A stretch of DNA of 64,000 nt, taken from assembly GCF_002419815.1 (NCBI RefSeq), contig NZ_DIGV01000018.1, positions 136,107 to 200,106 of the forward strand, read 5' to 3'. The stretch is from Brevundimonas sp. UBA5713. GTDB taxonomy: Bacteria > Pseudomonadota > Alphaproteobacteria > Caulobacterales > Caulobacteraceae. The translations under genes and the position numbers were made by a program. Of this stretch, positions 38,605 through 47,248 are shown in pieces. The notes under the pieces are model-generated. The model was not told the origin of the DNA and searched no databases. It saw only the letters and a list, made by a program, of their open reading frames with translations. Position 1 is the stretch's first letter. Each line of letters starts with the position of its first letter.

Positions 38605-39549
38605 GTGAAAGCAATGCTCAAGACGTCTACGGTTGCCGCACTGGCTATCGGCCTAGGCCTTCCGGCTGTGGCCGAGGCCCAGAACCGGCCCACCGGTGCC
38701 CAGCGCGCACAAAACCAGCAGATGGCCAACATCCCCCGTTGCACCACCAATCTGGGCACCGTGACCATCACCGATGGTCAGTCGTCGTATTGGCGCGAGC
38801 TCCAGCTTTCGCCCCCGCAGTCGCTGCTGCGCGTGGTTATCCAGCGCTCGGGTTGCTTCACACTGGTGGACCGCGGTGCGGGCATGAACGTGGCGCAACG
38901 CGAGCGCGACATGGCGGCAGGCGGTGACCTGCAACGCGGCTCGAACATCGGCGGCGGTCAGGTGCGCGCGGCCGACTATGTGCTGGTGGGCGAGATTGCC
39001 AGCCAGAACGACAATGCGGGCGGATCGGCTCTGGCTGGTCTGGCCGGTGCGGCATTGGGCGGTCGCGCGGGTGCCATTGTCGGCGGCCTGCGTACGCGCC
39101 GTCAGGAAGCCAACACCGTGCTGTCGTTGACCAGCGTGCGCACCTCGGAAACCGTCGCCGTGACCGAAGGCTACGCCTCGCGTAACAACATGTCGTGGGG
39201 TGCCGGTGCTGCGGGCTTCGGTGCCGGTGCGCTGGGCGGCGGTGCCTATGAGAACACCGAGATCGGTCGCATCGTCGCTGCTTCCTTCATTCAGGCGTAC
39301 ACCGACATGGTCACCCAGTTGGGCGGCTTGAGCGGTGATGCAGCACAAGACGCGCCGATCCAGACCTATACGGTGCAGCAGCCTTCGACCCTGCGCTCGG
39401 CACCGGATGGTGGTTCTGTGGTTCGCGCCTTGCCCGTGGGCCTGCGCCTGTATCCGACCGGCAACCGTAGCGGCGTCTGGTGGGAAGTTATGGACGACAA
39501 CGACAATGTCGGTTGGGTCCAGAACGAGCGCCTCGCGCCCGGCACCTAA
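38605..39549 (+). CDS. Second CsgG/HfaB-like protein with C-terminal SH3 domain (tandem paralog)
   Basis: I set the start at the GTG at 38605 (VKAMLKTSTVAALAIG, read as Met), 5 bp after a GGAGAGGA ribosome site, giving 314 residues. The signal peptide ends near AVAEA-QNRP. The CsgG-like domain repeats that of the upstream gene (RCTTNLGTVTITD, VIQRSGCFTLVDRGAGMNV, ADYVLVGEI). It lacks the coiled coil, has glycine-rich helices (LAGLAGAALGGRAGAIVGGL) and ends in an SH3 domain (STLRSAPDGGSVVRAL...GWVQNERL). The 30-bp gap suggests one operon, closed by the terminator at 39585. Confidence 0.8.
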   Translation: MKAMLKTSTVAALAIGLGLPAVAEAQNRPTGAQRAQNQQMANIPRCTTNLGTVTITDGQSSYWRELQLSPPQSLLRVVIQRSGCFTLVDRGAGMNVAQRERDMAAGGDLQRGSNIGGGQVRAADYVLVGEIASQNDNAGGSALAGLAGAALGGRAGAIVGGLRTRRQEANTVLSLTSVRTSETVAVTEGYASRNNMSWGAGAAGFGAGALGGGAYENTEIGRIVAASFIQAYTDMVTQLGGLSGDAAQDAPIQTYTVQQPSTLRSAPDGGSVVRALPVGLRLYPTGNRSGVWWEVMDDNDNVGWVQNERLAPGT

Positions 39550-39584
39550 AATAATCCACACCCTCTATCAGCATAAAAATCCAA

Positions 39585-39618
39585 CGCCCGTCGCGGTTTA
39601 GCGGCGGGCGTATTTTTT
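39585..39618 (+). terminator. Intrinsic terminator after the CsgG-like pair
   Basis: 10-bp stem CGCCCGTCGC/GCGGCGGGCG (one G-U) with loop GGTTTA, then TATTTTTT, 36 bp past the stop codon. Confidence 0.9.
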
Positions 39619-39679
39619 GGCTGTGGTATTTCGAATCCGTGAAATGCGTCCGTGCCGAATCGGAGGCATTCTAGTGCGC

Positions 39680-40537
39680 ATGACAGCCCATGCCGCCCTC
39701 GCCGAACTTTCAATCCGCTCAGGTGCGGCCCCCGCTGACCATCCTGAATGGCAATACCTGAATCTGCTGCGTGATATTCTGGACAATGGCGTTGAGCGCG
39801 GCGACCGCACAGGCACGGGCACGCTGGGCGTGTTTGGCCGCCAGATGCGGTTTGACCTGTCCAAGGGCTTTCCCCTTCTGACGACCAAGAAGCTGCACAC
39901 GCGCTCGATCATCGTCGAGCTGCTGTGGTTCCTGCGCGGCGAAACCAACATCGCCTGGCTCAAGGAAAACAAGGTCAGTATCTGGGACGAATGGGCCGAC
40001 GCCGAGGGCGAACTAGGCCCCGTCTATGGCAAGCAATGGCGTTCGTGGACGGCACCCGATGGCCGCGTGATCGACCAGATCGAAAAACTGGTTCACGGCC
40101 TGAAGAATAATCCGAACAGCCGTCGTCATATCGTCAGCGCGTGGAATCCGGCAGACGTGGACGATATGGCCCTGCCGCCCTGTCATTGCCTGTTCCAGTT
40201 CTTTGTCGCGGACGGAAAGCTGAGCTGCCAACTCTATCAGCGCTCGGCTGATGTCTTCCTCGGCGTGCCGTTCAACATCGCCTCCTACGCTCTGCTGACC
40301 ATGATGGTGGCGCAGGTGGTGGGGCTAAAGCCGGGCGAGTTCGTGCACAGCTTTGGTGATGCGCACCTGTATCTCAACCATCTGGATCAGGCCCGCGAAC
40401 AGCTGACGCGCACGCCGCTGCCGTTCCCGACGATGGAAATGGCCGCGCATACTGATTTGTTCGCCTTCCAGCCGGAGGACTTCACCTTGGTCGGCTATGA
40501 GGCACACCCTCACATCAAGGCCGCCGTTTCGGTCTGA
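39680..40537 (+). CDS. thyA: Thymidylate synthase
   Basis: ThyA methylates dUMP to dTMP with methylene-tetrahydrofolate, producing dihydrofolate. The start is the ATG at 39680 ([13 protein letters not shown]), giving 285 residues; a GTG six bases upstream is an alternative. The catalytic cysteine lies in [11 protein letters not shown], and the [10 protein letters not shown] and [18 protein letters not shown] motifs bind substrate and folate. The N-terminus is about 20 residues longer than the E. coli enzyme. It is followed by a MazG-like gene, aqpZ and then folA, which recycles the dihydrofolate. Confidence 0.97.
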   Translation: MTAHAALAELSIRSGAAPADHPEWQYLNLLRDILDNGVERGDRTGTGTLGVFGRQMRFDLSKGFPLLTTKKLHTRSIIVELLWFLRGETNIAWLKENKVSIWDEWADAEGELGPVYGKQWRSWTAPDGRVIDQIEKLVHGLKNNPNSRRHIVSAWNPADVDDMALPPCHCLFQFFVADGKLSCQLYQRSADVFLGVPFNIASYALLTMMVAQVVGLKPGEFVHSFGDAHLYLNHLDQAREQLTRTPLPFPTMEMAAHTDLFAFQPEDFTLVGYEAHPHIKAAVSV

Positions 40538-40551
40538 GGTCTTAAATTACT

Positions 40552-40851
40552 ATGACGATCAAAGACCTACAGGATGCGGTTCTCCGCATCTCTGATATCT
40601 ACGCGCGCGAGCACAATATCGACCGTGACCGTGACTGGGCGCTGTTGAAACTGCAGGAAGAGCTGGGCGAGCTGACGGCCGAACACCTGCGCCTAAGCCG
40701 CCGAGCACGGGGCGAAGGCAATCCGCAGGCACAGGCCGACGAGGCCGCCGATGTCCTTGGTATGCTTCTGATCTATTGCGACCACGCGGGCATCGACATC
40801 GAGGCCGCCATGCAGCGCAAATGGCTGAGCTGGCTCAATCCCCAAACGTAA
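40552..40851 (+). CDS. Small MazG-like nucleotide pyrophosphohydrolase
   Basis: A 99-residue all-alpha NTP-pyrophosphatase-fold protein with the metal-binding pairs EELGE (residues 36-40) and DEAAD (63-67). This is about one third the length of E. coli MazG and resembles the single-domain MazG-like and PRA-PH families. It begins 14 bp after thyA, so co-transcription is likely. A house-cleaning role on unusual dNTPs or dUTP would fit next to thymidylate synthase, but this is inference. No histidine-biosynthesis genes are nearby to support a HisE role. Confidence 0.82.
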   Translation: MTIKDLQDAVLRISDIYAREHNIDRDRDWALLKLQEELGELTAEHLRLSRRARGEGNPQAQADEAADVLGMLLIYCDHAGIDIEAAMQRKWLSWLNPQT

Positions 40852-40952
40852 ACTTACGACACACCGGATAGCCAAAGGGGCTGATCTAGCGCCACTCTTC
40901 GAAAGCTGATTCCCTCAGACCGTCTGCGGGCGCAGCTTTCGGGAGAACGTCC

Positions 40953-41624
40953 ATGATCAAGAAGTTCGCAGCCGAGTTGATCGGCACTGCCGTCTTGGTT
41001 TTGTTCGGGTGTGGTGCGGCTGTATTGGCTGGCTTTGACGTTGTCGGCCAGCTGGGTATCGCCCTCGCCTTTGGTTTTGCCATTGTCGCCATGGCCTATG
41101 GCATTGGTCCGGTGTCCGGCTGTCACGTCAATCCGGCCGTCAGCCTCGGTGCGTTTATCGCGGGCCGCATGTCGGCCAAGGACATGGTGATCTATTGGAT
41201 CGCCCAGTTCATCGGTGCCGTCGTGGGGGCCTTTATCCTCGCCAGCATCGCCAAGACCGGCTTTGCCCAACTGGGCCAGAACGGCTTTGATGCCGGATCG
41301 CCGGGCGGTTACGGCCTGCAAGCCGCGCTGATTTTCGAGATCGTCGCCACGGCAGTGTTCCTGATTGCCATTCTGGGCGTGACGGGGGCCAAGGGGCATG
41401 GCGCGTTTGCCGGTGTTTCTATCGGTATCACTCTGGCCCTGATCCACATTGTCGGCATTCAGGTGACCGGCGTGTCGGTCAATCCGGCCCGTAGTTTTGG
41501 CCCGGCCCTGCTGGCAGGTGGTCAGGCCATGAGCCAGCTTTGGGTGTTCATCGTCGCGCCGCTGATCGGCGGTGCCATCGGTGGCCTACTGTTCCGCTTG
41601 AAACTGTTGGAACCCCAAGACTAA
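40953..41624 (+). CDS. aqpZ: Aquaporin Z-type water channel
   Basis: A 223-residue protein with six transmembrane helices and two NPA half-helices, HVNPAVSL and SVNPARSFGPAL. The Arg after the second NPA and the His-rich selectivity region (GCHVNP) resemble water-selective AqpZ rather than GlpF. It is an inner-membrane channel for rapid water flow. It lies between the nucleotide-related genes and folA without an evident functional link. Confidence 0.94.
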   Translation: MIKKFAAELIGTAVLVLFGCGAAVLAGFDVVGQLGIALAFGFAIVAMAYGIGPVSGCHVNPAVSLGAFIAGRMSAKDMVIYWIAQFIGAVVGAFILASIAKTGFAQLGQNGFDAGSPGGYGLQAALIFEIVATAVFLIAILGVTGAKGHGAFAGVSIGITLALIHIVGIQVTGVSVNPARSFGPALLAGGQAMSQLWVFIVAPLIGGAIGGLLFRLKLLEPQD

Positions 41625-41637
41625 CTCTGCAGATGAA

Positions 41638-41657
41638 GGGGCGGCCTGTGCCGCCCC
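41638..41657 (+). terminator. GC hairpin between aqpZ and folA
   Basis: Perfect 8-bp stem GGGGCGGC/GCCGCCCC with loop CTGT directly after aqpZ. The following T-run is poor (TGATTCC), so termination may be partial and folA may be read through. Confidence 0.5.
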
Positions 41658-41679
41658 TGATTCCCTGCGGAGAATAAGA

Positions 41680-42207
41680 TTGCCCCTACCCCACATTGCC
41701 CTTGTCGTCGCCCGCGGCTCCAACGGCGTGATCGGACGCGACGGCGACCTTCCGTGGCGTATCCGGTCGGACCTGCAACGGTTCAAGGCCGTGACCATCG
41801 GCAAGCCCTGCATCATGGGCCGAAAAACCTGGGAAAGCCTGCCTCTGCGCCCCCTGCCGGGTCGTCTCAACATCGTCCTGACCAAGGACGAATCCTATCA
41901 CGAAGACCCCAAGGCCAAGGGCTGTGTCGTCTGCACCAGTCTGGATGACGCCCTCTCCATCGCCCGTGAGCAGGCCAGCGACGATGAGGTAGACGAAATC
42001 TGCGTGGTCGGCGGATCGGCCATATTTGAAGCCACCCTGCCACGCGCCAAACGCCTGTACATCACCGAGGTAGACGCCGCCCCCGAAGGCGATGTCTTCT
42101 TTCCCCGTTTTGATCCCTCCGACTGGATCGAGACGCTGAATGAAAGCCACCCTGCGGGAGAGAAGGACGATCATGCTTTCACCTTCCGCACGTTGGACCG
42201 CCGTTAA
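41680..42207 (+). CDS. folA: Dihydrofolate reductase
   Basis: FolA reduces dihydrofolate to tetrahydrofolate with NADPH. The start is a TTG at 41680 preceded by GGAG; no ATG is available before the conserved N-terminus IALVVARGSNGVIGRDGDLPWRI-type region. The 175-residue protein contains the substrate-binding Asp/Trp region (GDLPWR), MGRKTWESLPLRPLPGR (NADPH site) and VVGGSAIFEATLP. A ribosome site at its end leads into ybjQ. Confidence 0.95.
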   Translation: MPLPHIALVVARGSNGVIGRDGDLPWRIRSDLQRFKAVTIGKPCIMGRKTWESLPLRPLPGRLNIVLTKDESYHEDPKAKGCVVCTSLDDALSIAREQASDDEVDEICVVGGSAIFEATLPRAKRLYITEVDAAPEGDVFFPRFDPSDWIETLNESHPAGEKDDHAFTFRTLDRR

Positions 42208-42219
42208 GGAGGATTGCCC

Positions 42220-42540
42220 ATGCTGGTCGTGACCACAAATGATCTGGCCGGATATCGCATCGTCAAACATCTGGGCATGGCCCGTGGTGTGACCGTCCGA
42301 TCGCGCAATGCTGTATCCGATTTCATCGGCTCGGTTCACGCCATGATCGGTGGGCGCATCGGAGCCTATGTGAAACTGGCCGAACAGGGCCGCGCCGAGG
42401 CCTATTCCGAACTGGTCAAGCACGCGGGCGAACTGGGTGCCAACGCTATTCTGGCTGTGCGCTATGATGCGACAGAGATCATGCCCGGCACCACCGAGGT
42501 GCTGGCCTATGGTTCGGCGGTCTTGGTCGAACCTGTCTAA
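42220..42540 (+). CDS. YbjQ/UPF0145 heavy-metal-binding-domain protein
   Basis: The start is the ATG at 42220 with AAGGAGGA six bases upstream; the 106-residue product begins MLVVTTNDLAGYRIVKHLG. The C-terminal segment HAGELGANAILAVRYDATEI is the conserved YbjQ motif. Members form pentamers; function is unknown despite the family name. It follows folA by 12 bp and is closed by a terminator. Confidence 0.92.
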   Translation: MLVVTTNDLAGYRIVKHLGMARGVTVRSRNAVSDFIGSVHAMIGGRIGAYVKLAEQGRAEAYSELVKHAGELGANAILAVRYDATEIMPGTTEVLAYGSAVLVEPV

Positions 42541-42542
42541 AG

Positions 42543-42575
42543 AAAAGGCCGATCCGCTGCGGATCGGCCTTTTGT
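42543..42575. terminator. Bidirectional intrinsic terminator between ybjQ and the OYE gene
   Basis: Perfect stem AAAAGGCCGATCCG/CGGATCGGCCTTTT around loop CTG. The A/T flanks allow it to work for both convergent genes. Confidence 0.9.
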
Positions 42576-42578
42576 TCA

Positions 42579-43676
42579 TCAGGTCAGGGTCGCCATATGC
42601 GAACGGTCGAAGTCGATCAGTTCGTCATTTCGCCCTTCGCGCACCTTCTTGACCCAGTGCGGATCGGACAACAGCGCGCGACCGACGCCGACCAGATCGA
42701 ACTCTTCACGCTCCAGACGGCGCAACAGTTCGGTCAGGTCCGCCCTATCGGCACCGGCCCCCTTGGTCAGGCTGGCCAGAAACTCGCCGTTCAGGCCCAC
42801 CGAACCCACCGTAATGGTCGTCTTTCCCGTCAGCTTCTTGGCCCAACCGGCAAAGTTGAGGTCAGAGCCTTCAAACTCCGGCTCCCAGAAGCGACGCTGC
42901 GAACAGTGGAACACGTCCACACCCGCCTCGCTCATCGGCAATAGCCAGTCTGCCAGCTCGTCCGGCGTCTTGGCCATCTGCACCGTGTAGTCCTGCTGCT
43001 TCCACTGCGACAGACGGATAATCAGCGGGATGTCCTCGCCGATGCCGCGACGGACGGCCTTGATTACCTCGATGCCGAAGCGGCTGCGCTCGGCAAGCGT
43101 CGGACCACCCCAGCTGTCAGAACGGGTATTGGTGCCATCCCAGAAAAACTGGTCGACCAGATAGCCGTGCGCCGCATGGATTTCGACCGCGTCAAAGCCC
43201 AGCTCTCGCGCGTGACGGGCCGACTGCTCAAAACCATTGATGGTGTCCGCGATGTCCTCATCGGTCATCGGCTCGAACTTGGGCTTGTCCGGTGCCACCA
43301 GCCCCGAGGGGCTGTCGACCTTGCCCGGCGGCTGCCAGTCCGGACGGCCACGGGCCGAGCCGACGTGCCAGATTTGCGGAGCGATCAAACCACCGGCAGC
43401 GTGAACCTCGTCGACGACCTTTTTCCACGCCGGTAGGGCGTCGCCGTAGAAGATCGGTACGCGCGGGTCATTGCGGGCCGCCGGACGGTTTACCACCGTG
43501 CCTTCAGTCACAATCAGGCCGACTTCCCCCTCGGCACGGCGGCGATAGTAGGCTGCCACCTCATCTGTCGGGATGCCTTCGGGTGAAAAGGACCGCGTCA
43601 TCGGGGCCATCACCAGCCGGTTCGGCAGGGTCAGGTTCTTTAGACGAAACGGCTGGAAAAACAGATCAACACTCAC
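42579..43676 (-). CDS. NADH:flavin oxidoreductase, Old Yellow Enzyme family
   Basis: A 365-residue TIM-barrel FMN enzyme. It starts with LFFQPFRLKNLTLPNRLVMAPMTR, in which PNRLVMAPMTR is the N-terminal FMN-binding region, and has QIWHVGSARGR, the substrate-binding pair in FDAVEIHAAHGYLVDQFF, and the C-terminal phosphate site VGVGRALLSDPHWV. Such enzymes reduce activated alkenes with NAD(P)H. The physiological substrate cannot be told from sequence, and no regulator lies adjacent. Confidence 0.92.
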   Translation of the reverse strand: MSVDLFFQPFRLKNLTLPNRLVMAPMTRSFSPEGIPTDEVAAYYRRRAEGEVGLIVTEGTVVNRPAARNDPRVPIFYGDALPAWKKVVDEVHAAGGLIAPQIWHVGSARGRPDWQPPGKVDSPSGLVAPDKPKFEPMTDEDIADTINGFEQSARHARELGFDAVEIHAAHGYLVDQFFWDGTNTRSDSWGGPTLAERSRFGIEVIKAVRRGIGEDIPLIIRLSQWKQQDYTVQMAKTPDELADWLLPMSEAGVDVFHCSQRRFWEPEFEGSDLNFAGWAKKLTGKTTITVGSVGLNGEFLASLTKGAGADRADLTELLRRLEREEFDLVGVGRALLSDPHWVKKVREGRNDELIDFDRSHMATLT

Positions 43677-43745
43677 GCATAGTCTCCCATGTTCAAGCTT
43701 CAGAACATGGGTAGCACTGATTGGCGTTAAAGGTCAGTTGCGATT

Positions 43746-44012
43746 TTAAACTTCCCTAGCCGCCAGCATCGCATCGGCCATATTATACGCTAGGCGGGCC
43801 ACGGCCTCGTCTTTCGTGAAGTTCTTTCGTCCCATGAGACGATCCAGCTCGGTCATGGTCATCTTGGCGTAAACGGCGGTCGCGTGGTCCAGAGCAGCCA
43901 TGGCAAAATCGTCGCGCAAAGTCTTGGTCGCGACCTTGGGTTTGGGTTTCGACTTGGCTGTCGCCTCGGTGCTTTCGGCAACGGGTTTACGTAGCAGACT
44001 GACCTGACTCAT
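43746..44012 (-). CDS. Small protein of unknown function
   Basis: An 88-residue protein with a basic Lys/Pro-rich N-terminal third (KSKPKPKVATKTLRDD) and a predicted helical C-terminal part (FAMAALDHATAVYAKMTM, LARLAYNMADAMLAAREV-like). There is no signal peptide or membrane helix, and I do not recognise a family. It stands alone between the OYE gene and mrp. The start ATG is the only plausible one. Confidence 0.55.
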   Translation of the reverse strand: MSQVSLLRKPVAESTEATAKSKPKPKVATKTLRDDFAMAALDHATAVYAKMTMTELDRLMGRKNFTKDEAVARLAYNMADAMLAAREV

Positions 44013-44131
44013 TTACACATCTCCAACTGACTGGGTCTCCATTAGAGAATCAGCCAGCAGCCTGTATGGCCAAGGTTTGTTCAAATTGGCACAAAACGTC
44101 CGTGCGAGCGGAAATCTGTCCGTTTGCTGTG

Positions 44132-45199
44132 CTAAACCTTCAAAGATCTTGCCACGGCCTCGGCAATGCGGCCAAAGCGTTCGGCCAGATCGCCGAAGGG
44201 CGCAGCCACGACCACCGGCGTGCCAGCATCTCCCCCTTCGCGCACCGAGGCGTCCAGCGGCAAATCACCCAGATAGGGGACATTCAGGCACCCGGCCTCG
44301 GCCTTGGCTCCGCCGCGTCCAAAGATGTCGCCGCTCATGTTTTCGATCAGGCCCAGCGTCGGCACGCCGACCTTTTCAAACAGGGTGTGCGCACGGCGCG
44401 CATCGGCCAGTGCCACTTCCTGCGGCGTCGAGACGATGACGGCCCCGTCCAGCGGCGTTTTCTGGATCAGGGTCAGTTGCACGTCACCCGTTCCCGGCGG
44501 CAGATCGACCACCAGCACATCCAGCGGCTGCTCTTCGGTGCCCCAGCGGGTCTGGCTCAGCATCTGGTTGATGGCTTGCGAGGCCATTGGCCCGCGCCAC
44601 ACCATGGCATCGGTGCCCTTGGTCAGAAGGCCTACGGACATGACCTTCAACCCATGCGCTTCGTGCGGGACAATCGCTCCGTCCACATAGGCGGGTTGCC
44701 CTGACACACCCAGCATGGTCGGCATGGACGGACCGTAGACATCCGCATCCAGCACCCCGACGGACAGACCACGCGCCTTCAATGCCGCCGCCAGATTGAC
44801 GGAGACGGTGGACTTGCCCACCCCGCCCTTACCGCTGGCCACAGCCAAAACGCGGCGCACATGGGCCGGACGCTCTGTCGGCACCGGAGCCTTGGGACGC
44901 GTCTGCTCGACCGCCGCAGGCGACAGGCTGGCCGTGCGGCGCACAGGCTGAGCCACGGCCTCGGCTGTCAGGATCACCGAAACCTTTTCCATCCCCGGCA
45001 TGGCCTTGAGTGCCGCCTCGGCCTGATCGCGTACGGGCGCATAAAGGGCCGTTTCCTTGGCGGGCACCTCGATCACGAAACCGGCGCGGGCGTTTTCCAC
45101 CAACAGCCCCTGCACCAGACCGGCCTGCGCCAGTCCCTGCCCCGACTTGGGATCGGTGATTTGGTCCAGAACAGCGATGACTGAGGCGCGATCGATCAC
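44132..45199 (-). CDS. mrp: Mrp/ApbC/NBP35-family iron-sulfur cluster carrier ATPase
   Basis: A 355-residue protein with an N-terminal MIP18-like domain (about residues 1-80) and a deviant Walker A P-loop VASGKGGVGKSTVSVNLAAAL (GKGGVGKST near residue 122). VLDADVYGPSMP and VDLPPGTGDVQLT are the other NTPase signatures. Mrp proteins bind and transfer [4Fe-4S] clusters to client enzymes. A CxxC motif typical of some family members is not evident in the C-terminal part. The gene is divergent from miaA. Confidence 0.92.
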   Translation of the reverse strand: MIDRASVIAVLDQITDPKSGQGLAQAGLVQGLLVENARAGFVIEVPAKETALYAPVRDQAEAALKAMPGMEKVSVILTAEAVAQPVRRTASLSPAAVEQTRPKAPVPTERPAHVRRVLAVASGKGGVGKSTVSVNLAAALKARGLSVGVLDADVYGPSMPTMLGVSGQPAYVDGAIVPHEAHGLKVMSVGLLTKGTDAMVWRGPMASQAINQMLSQTRWGTEEQPLDVLVVDLPPGTGDVQLTLIQKTPLDGAVIVSTPQEVALADARRAHTLFEKVGVPTLGLIENMSGDIFGRGGAKAEAGCLNVPYLGDLPLDASVREGGDAGTPVVVAAPFGDLAERFGRIAEAVARSLKV

Positions 45200-45286
45200 G
45201 GTGAAAACTCCAAAGCTGCCGGCAGGTCTTGCCCGACCGGTCTGGGCCTTCTATCGCCGGACGACACGAACCGCGAGCCTGAACCA

Positions 45287-46174
45287 TTGTCTGACGCAAA
45301 AGACCTGTATCCGATAACCCTGATCGGCGGCCCAACCGCCTCGGGCAAGTCGCGTCTGGCGTTGGATATGGCGCTGGCACAGGGCGCTGTGATCATCAAC
45401 GCCGACAGCCAGCAGCTTTACGCCGATTTGGACGTACTGAGCGCCCGCCCGCCTGCCGAGGACGAGGCCAAGGCTCCACACCGCCTCTATGGCGTGGCCG
45501 ATGCCGGTGAAGCGTGGTCGGTGGGACGATGGGCCCGCGCGGCGCTGGACGAAATCGAGACGGCCCATTCTGAGGGCAAACGCGCCATTCTGGTGGGCGG
45601 CACGGGCCTGTATTTCAACGCCCTTGTGAAAGGGCTGGCCGATATCCCGCCTGTGCCGGCACAGGTGCGCGACGCGGTCGAAGCCGTTTATGACGCCATA
45701 GGAGAGGCAGAATTCCGCGCCCGACTTCGCGAGGTCGATCCCGAGGCCGAGGCCAAAATCTTTCCCTCAGACAGACAGCGGCTGATCCGTGCCCTGTCCG
45801 TCTATCGCGCCAGTGGCCGCGCCCTGTCCGCCTATAAGGCCGACACACAACCACTGCTGCGCCCCGACCATTGGCAAGGCATCATCGTCGAGCCGGATCG
45901 CGAGGTGCTTTATGCCAATTGCGATCGCCGCGTGGATGTGATGATTGAAACCGGCGCGGTCGAGGAAGTGCGCGCCCTGATGGCCCGCAATCTGGATGCT
46001 GGCCTGCCCGCCATGAAGGCCGTCGGCGTGCGCGAGATCTCCGCTTGGCTGGCGGGTGACATGAGCCGCGAAGACGCCATCGCCGCGATGAAACAGGCCA
46101 CCCGCAACTATGCCAAGCGTCAGTTGACGTGGTTCCGCAATCAGCAGGGCGACTGGCCCCGCCATCGCCCATAG
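45287..46174 (+). CDS. miaA: tRNA dimethylallyltransferase
   Basis: MiaA adds a dimethylallyl group to A37 of tRNAs that read codons starting with U. The 295-residue protein has the P-loop LIGGPTASGKSRLAL, the NADSQQLYADLDVLSARP motif and VGGTGLYFNALVKGLADIP. The start is a TTG at 45287 (SDAKDLYPITL); I found no ATG or GTG in frame upstream. It is divergent from mrp across 87 bp. Alphaproteobacterial MiaA is often beside mrp-like or ilv genes, but nothing further can be concluded here. Confidence 0.94.
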   Translation: MSDAKDLYPITLIGGPTASGKSRLALDMALAQGAVIINADSQQLYADLDVLSARPPAEDEAKAPHRLYGVADAGEAWSVGRWARAALDEIETAHSEGKRAILVGGTGLYFNALVKGLADIPPVPAQVRDAVEAVYDAIGEAEFRARLREVDPEAEAKIFPSDRQRLIRALSVYRASGRALSAYKADTQPLLRPDHWQGIIVEPDREVLYANCDRRVDVMIETGAVEEVRALMARNLDAGLPAMKAVGVREISAWLAGDMSREDAIAAMKQATRNYAKRQLTWFRNQQGDWPRHRP

Positions 46175-46205
46175 GGGCCAATCGGCGTTTTCGCAGCGCT
46201 TTCCC

Positions 46206-46234
46206 TTGTGAGCGACTGAAAGCGCGCCTATATT
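46206..46234 (+). promoter_or_regulatory. ssrA promoter
   Basis: TTGTGA (46206-46211), exactly 17 bp, then TATATT (46229-46234). The expected start near 46241 coincides with the beginning of the conserved acceptor piece of tmRNA. Confidence 0.65.
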
Positions 46235-46239
46235 CAATG

Positions 46240-46575
46240 CGTTCGGGTTCGCCCGAACTATGGCGATAAACGCGCTTGTAATAAGCGGACCGGACCCGGG
46301 TGCGAATCCCGGCGGCTCCACCAATCTCTTCCTTCCTGCGTTATCGGCGGGGCGAGCATGGGGCCGACTAGCATCGACGGACGTGTAAAGAGGTTGCTTT
46401 CGCCCGACGTGGCTCATCGTATCGGGCTATTTAAACTAAATGCGAACGATAACTTCGCTGGTGAAGTCCGCCTCGCTGCGTAATGCGGTTCGGTAGATTT
46501 CCGACTTAAGTCCTAGGGGTTCAGATCCTTAGGCGGGGCCCGGTGGGTGCCTGGCAACAGAAACCCACCACTTTT
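46240..46575 (+). ncRNA. ssrA: Two-piece (circularly permuted) tmRNA
   Basis: tmRNA rescues stalled ribosomes and tags the nascent peptide. The acceptor piece comes first and ends with CCA at 46323. A 36-base intervening segment follows, then the coding piece starting GGGGCCG at 46360. CGGCTCC (46313-46319) pairs with GGGGCCG (46360-46366) to make the tRNA-like acceptor stem. The tag frame 46442-46483 reads GCG AAC GAT AAC TTC ... GCT GCG TAA, giving ANDNFAGEVRLAA before the stop. The 3' end holds a GGTGGGT/ACCCACC helix (46542-46569). This permuted form is characteristic of alphaproteobacteria. Exact mature ends are approximate. Confidence 0.93.
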
Positions 46576-46678
46576 CATCCCCTCATACCGCGAAAATTTG
46601 GCTCAACAGGCGATCTGTATCTTCCGTCTGTCGAAACACGCGAGTAACAGTCAGGCACTCCTGAGTTCAGAGGCCGCG

Positions 46679-47179
46679 ATGACCGACCACAATCCCCCTG
46701 TCGACGAGATGCACTATGAGCAGCTCGCTCAGGACGCCCTGCGCGGCGTGATCCGCGCGGCTCTGGAGCAGGCCGCCAGCCCCGAGGGCATCCCCGGCGC
46801 GCACCATTTCTACATCACCTTCAAGACCCGCGCCGCTGGCGTATCGGTCCCGCCCGATGTCTCGGCCAAATATCCGGACGAAATGACCATCGTGCTCCAG
46901 CATCAATATTGGGATCTGGACGTCACCGACGCCCGGTTCTCGGTCATGCTGAAGTTCGGCGGCGTGCCGAAAGTACTGGTGGTACCCTACACCGCCATCG
47001 TCCGCTTCTATGATCCCAGCGTGCAGTTCATGCTGCAGTTCGACGAGCCGGAAATCGTCGAGGCCGAAATTGCGCCTCTGACTCCGCCTGCCCGCGACCC
47101 CGAGGCTGCCCCGCCGCCGCCCACCGGCGACGACGACGGTCCGAAGGTGGTCTCGCTGGATCAGTTCCGGAAAAAATAA
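46679..47179 (+). CDS. sspB: SspB, ClpXP adaptor for ssrA-tagged proteins
   Basis: The start is the ATG at 46679 (MTDHNPPVDEMHYEQ), giving 166 residues; the upstream frame lies in the tmRNA. The substrate-binding domain has FYITFKTRAAGVSVPPDV and YWDLDVTDARFSVMLKFGG. An acidic Pro-rich linker (PARDPEAAPPPPTGDDDG) leads to the ClpX-binding tail PKVVSLDQFRKK. SspB tethers tagged substrates to ClpX. It lies immediately after ssrA, whose tag keeps the AANDN-type SspB recognition end, so the tagging RNA and its adaptor are neighbours. Confidence 0.95.
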   Translation: MTDHNPPVDEMHYEQLAQDALRGVIRAALEQAASPEGIPGAHHFYITFKTRAAGVSVPPDVSAKYPDEMTIVLQHQYWDLDVTDARFSVMLKFGGVPKVLVVPYTAIVRFYDPSVQFMLQFDEPEIVEAEIAPLTPPARDPEAAPPPPTGDDDGPKVVSLDQFRKK

Positions 47180-47248
47180 CGGCAACTGCCAAGTCAGGTT
47201 TAACGTTTCCATGTGGGCGTCGGTGTTGCGCCCGCATGGAGTGTATTA

